From positions 806,001 through 870,000 of the forward strand of contig NZ_OBMI01000002.1 of the NCBI RefSeq assembly GCF_900199185.1: a stretch of 64,000 nt of DNA, in the 5' to 3' direction. The DNA comes from Sphingomonas guangdongensis (GTDB taxonomy: Bacteria > Pseudomonadota > Alphaproteobacteria > Sphingomonadales > Sphingomonadaceae). This document shows positions 63,363 to 64,000 of this stretch, piece after piece (within the stretch, counting starts at the first letter, position 1; every line of letters starts with the position of its first letter). Made by a program: the position numbers and the translations under genes. The notes beneath the pieces are model-generated. The model worked only from the letters and a program-made list of their open reading frames with translations, was not told the DNA's origin and ran no database searches.

Positions 63363-64000
63363 TCAGGCGGCGATCTCCTTGCCGCCCTTCCACACCCGCA
63401 GCACGCGGCCCTGCACCGGCAGTCCATCAAAGGGCGTGTTGCCGTCGCGCTCCGTGGTGATCTGCCACGGTGCGTGCGGATCGAAGAGCACCAGGTCGGC
63501 GGCCTCATCCGGCTGGAGCGTTCCGGTATCCAGCCCAAGGATCCGCGCCGGATTGGCGGACAGAAGGGCGAACAGCCGCTCCATCGACAAGCCGGCGCTC
63601 TCGCGCAGGTTCAGCCCGAGCGCGAGCAGCGTCGTCGCACCGGCCGCGCCTGGCGCCGCATCGGCGAACGGCAGCCGCTTCTCCTCGGGCCCGCGCGGAT
63701 CATGGCCGGACGACAGCACGTCGACCGTACCGTCGGCGAGCGCGGCCAGGCACGCCTGACGGTCCGCCTCGCTCCGGAGCGGGGGCGACAGGTGCGCGAA
63801 GGTGCGGAAATCGCTGACAGCGATGTCGGACAGCAGCAGGTGCGCGGGCGTGATCCCGCAGGTGACGCGGACGCCCCGGCGCTTGGCGGCGCGGACCAGA
63901 TCGAAGCCGGCGGCCGTGGTCACCTGACGCAGGTGGAGCCGCGCGCCGGTCTCCTCCGCCAGCAGGAGGTCGCGCGCGATCGCCAGCGCCTCCGCGCTCG
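63363..64000 (-). CDS. pyrC: Dihydroorotase, C-terminal part (N-terminus outside window)
   Basis: The visible 212 residues include LHLRQVTTAAGFDLVRAAKR, VRVTCGITPAHLLLSDIAVS, TFAHLSPPLRSEADRQACLA and SSGHDPRGPEEKRLPFADAA, then GLNLRESAGLSMERLFALLS, a class I dihydroorotase/PyrC-type C-terminus with the C-terminal amidohydrolase barrel strand and LILFDP-like end. The metal-site loop reads SSGHDPRG instead of the common TDHAPH, so activity could be altered or this could be a non-catalytic partner of aspartate transcarbamoylase. Convergent with the SPOR gene. Confidence 0.82.
   Translation of the reverse strand, partial: SAEALAIARDLLLAEETGARLHLRQVTTAAGFDLVRAAKRRGVRVTCGITPAHLLLSDIAVSDFRTFAHLSPPLRSEADRQACLAALADGTVDVLSSGHDPRGPEEKRLPFADAAPGAAGATTLLALGLNLRESAGLSMERLFALLSANPARILGLDTGTLQPDEAADLVLFDPHAPWQITTERDGNTPFDGLPVQGRVLRVWKGGKEIAA

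Overview
The window looks like one contig of a sphingomonad (Alphaproteobacteria, probably Sphingomonas or a close relative). The base composition is high-GC. Chromosomal gene content (pgsA-moaD-moaE, ahpC-ahpF-oxyR, ilvB-ilvN-ilvC, a DUF2794 protein, SPOR/Sel1 proteins) and REP-like intergenic repeats fit that group. Genus is an inference; there is no rRNA gene here.

Two landscapes meet near 33.2-33.7 kb. Positions 1 to about 33.2 kb are a conjugative element, an ICE or integrated plasmid. From about 5 kb rightward it carries, nearly all on the minus strand, a VirD4/TraG coupling protein, a relaxase with an oriT/nic-like site upstream, a lytic transglycosylase, a TraF-type signal peptidase, DUF736/DUF2840 proteins, ParA with a small RHH partner, a RepA initiator with three iteron-like repeats, AlpA-like and XRE regulators, DUF2285 proteins, a DUF2493 remnant, a Toprim protein, a ParB-like protein and a DUF932 protein. 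No trb (mating-pore) gene or integrase is inside the window; they may lie to the left. Three backbone genes are damaged: frameshifts in a DUF2285 gene and a TolA-like gene, and an apparent internal deletion in the DUF2493 gene.

Defence-type cargo sits in two places. At the left edge, downstream of traG and its RHH partner, is a DEDDh exonuclease followed by an OLD-family ATPase/TOPRIM nuclease and a UvrD-type helicase (a Gabija-like GajA/GajB pair). Between 23.7 and 33.2 kb is a block of poorly known genes: HEPN-like proteins, a protein with two PD-(D/E)XK domains, a tail-anchored protein with a partner, a cytosolic trypsin-like protease, an HNH protein, and a compact operon of a 60-aa protein, a TIR/deoxyribosyltransferase-like protein, a DUF4238 protein and an ApeA-like HEPN protein. 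That operon is the best candidate here for an undescribed system.

Positions 33.7-64 kb are ordinary chromosome: GH3 glucosidase, L,D-transpeptidase, DUF4142 lipoprotein, a glycosyltransferase/UDP-galactopyranose mutase fusion, an LplT-like transporter, pgsA-moaD-moaE, oxyR-ahpF-ahpC (peroxide response), a TauE/SafE permease, cysE, leuA, a BLUF photoreceptor, YceI, ilvC-ilvN-ilvB (branched-chain amino acids), miaA, serB, SPOR proteins, a ParA-type ATPase cluster and the end of a dihydroorotase gene.

Cis-acting signals include a two-helix RNA leader shared by the parB-like and DUF932 genes, with one compensatory base-pair change between the copies, an XRE operator palindrome, several hairpin terminators, and REP-like repeats.
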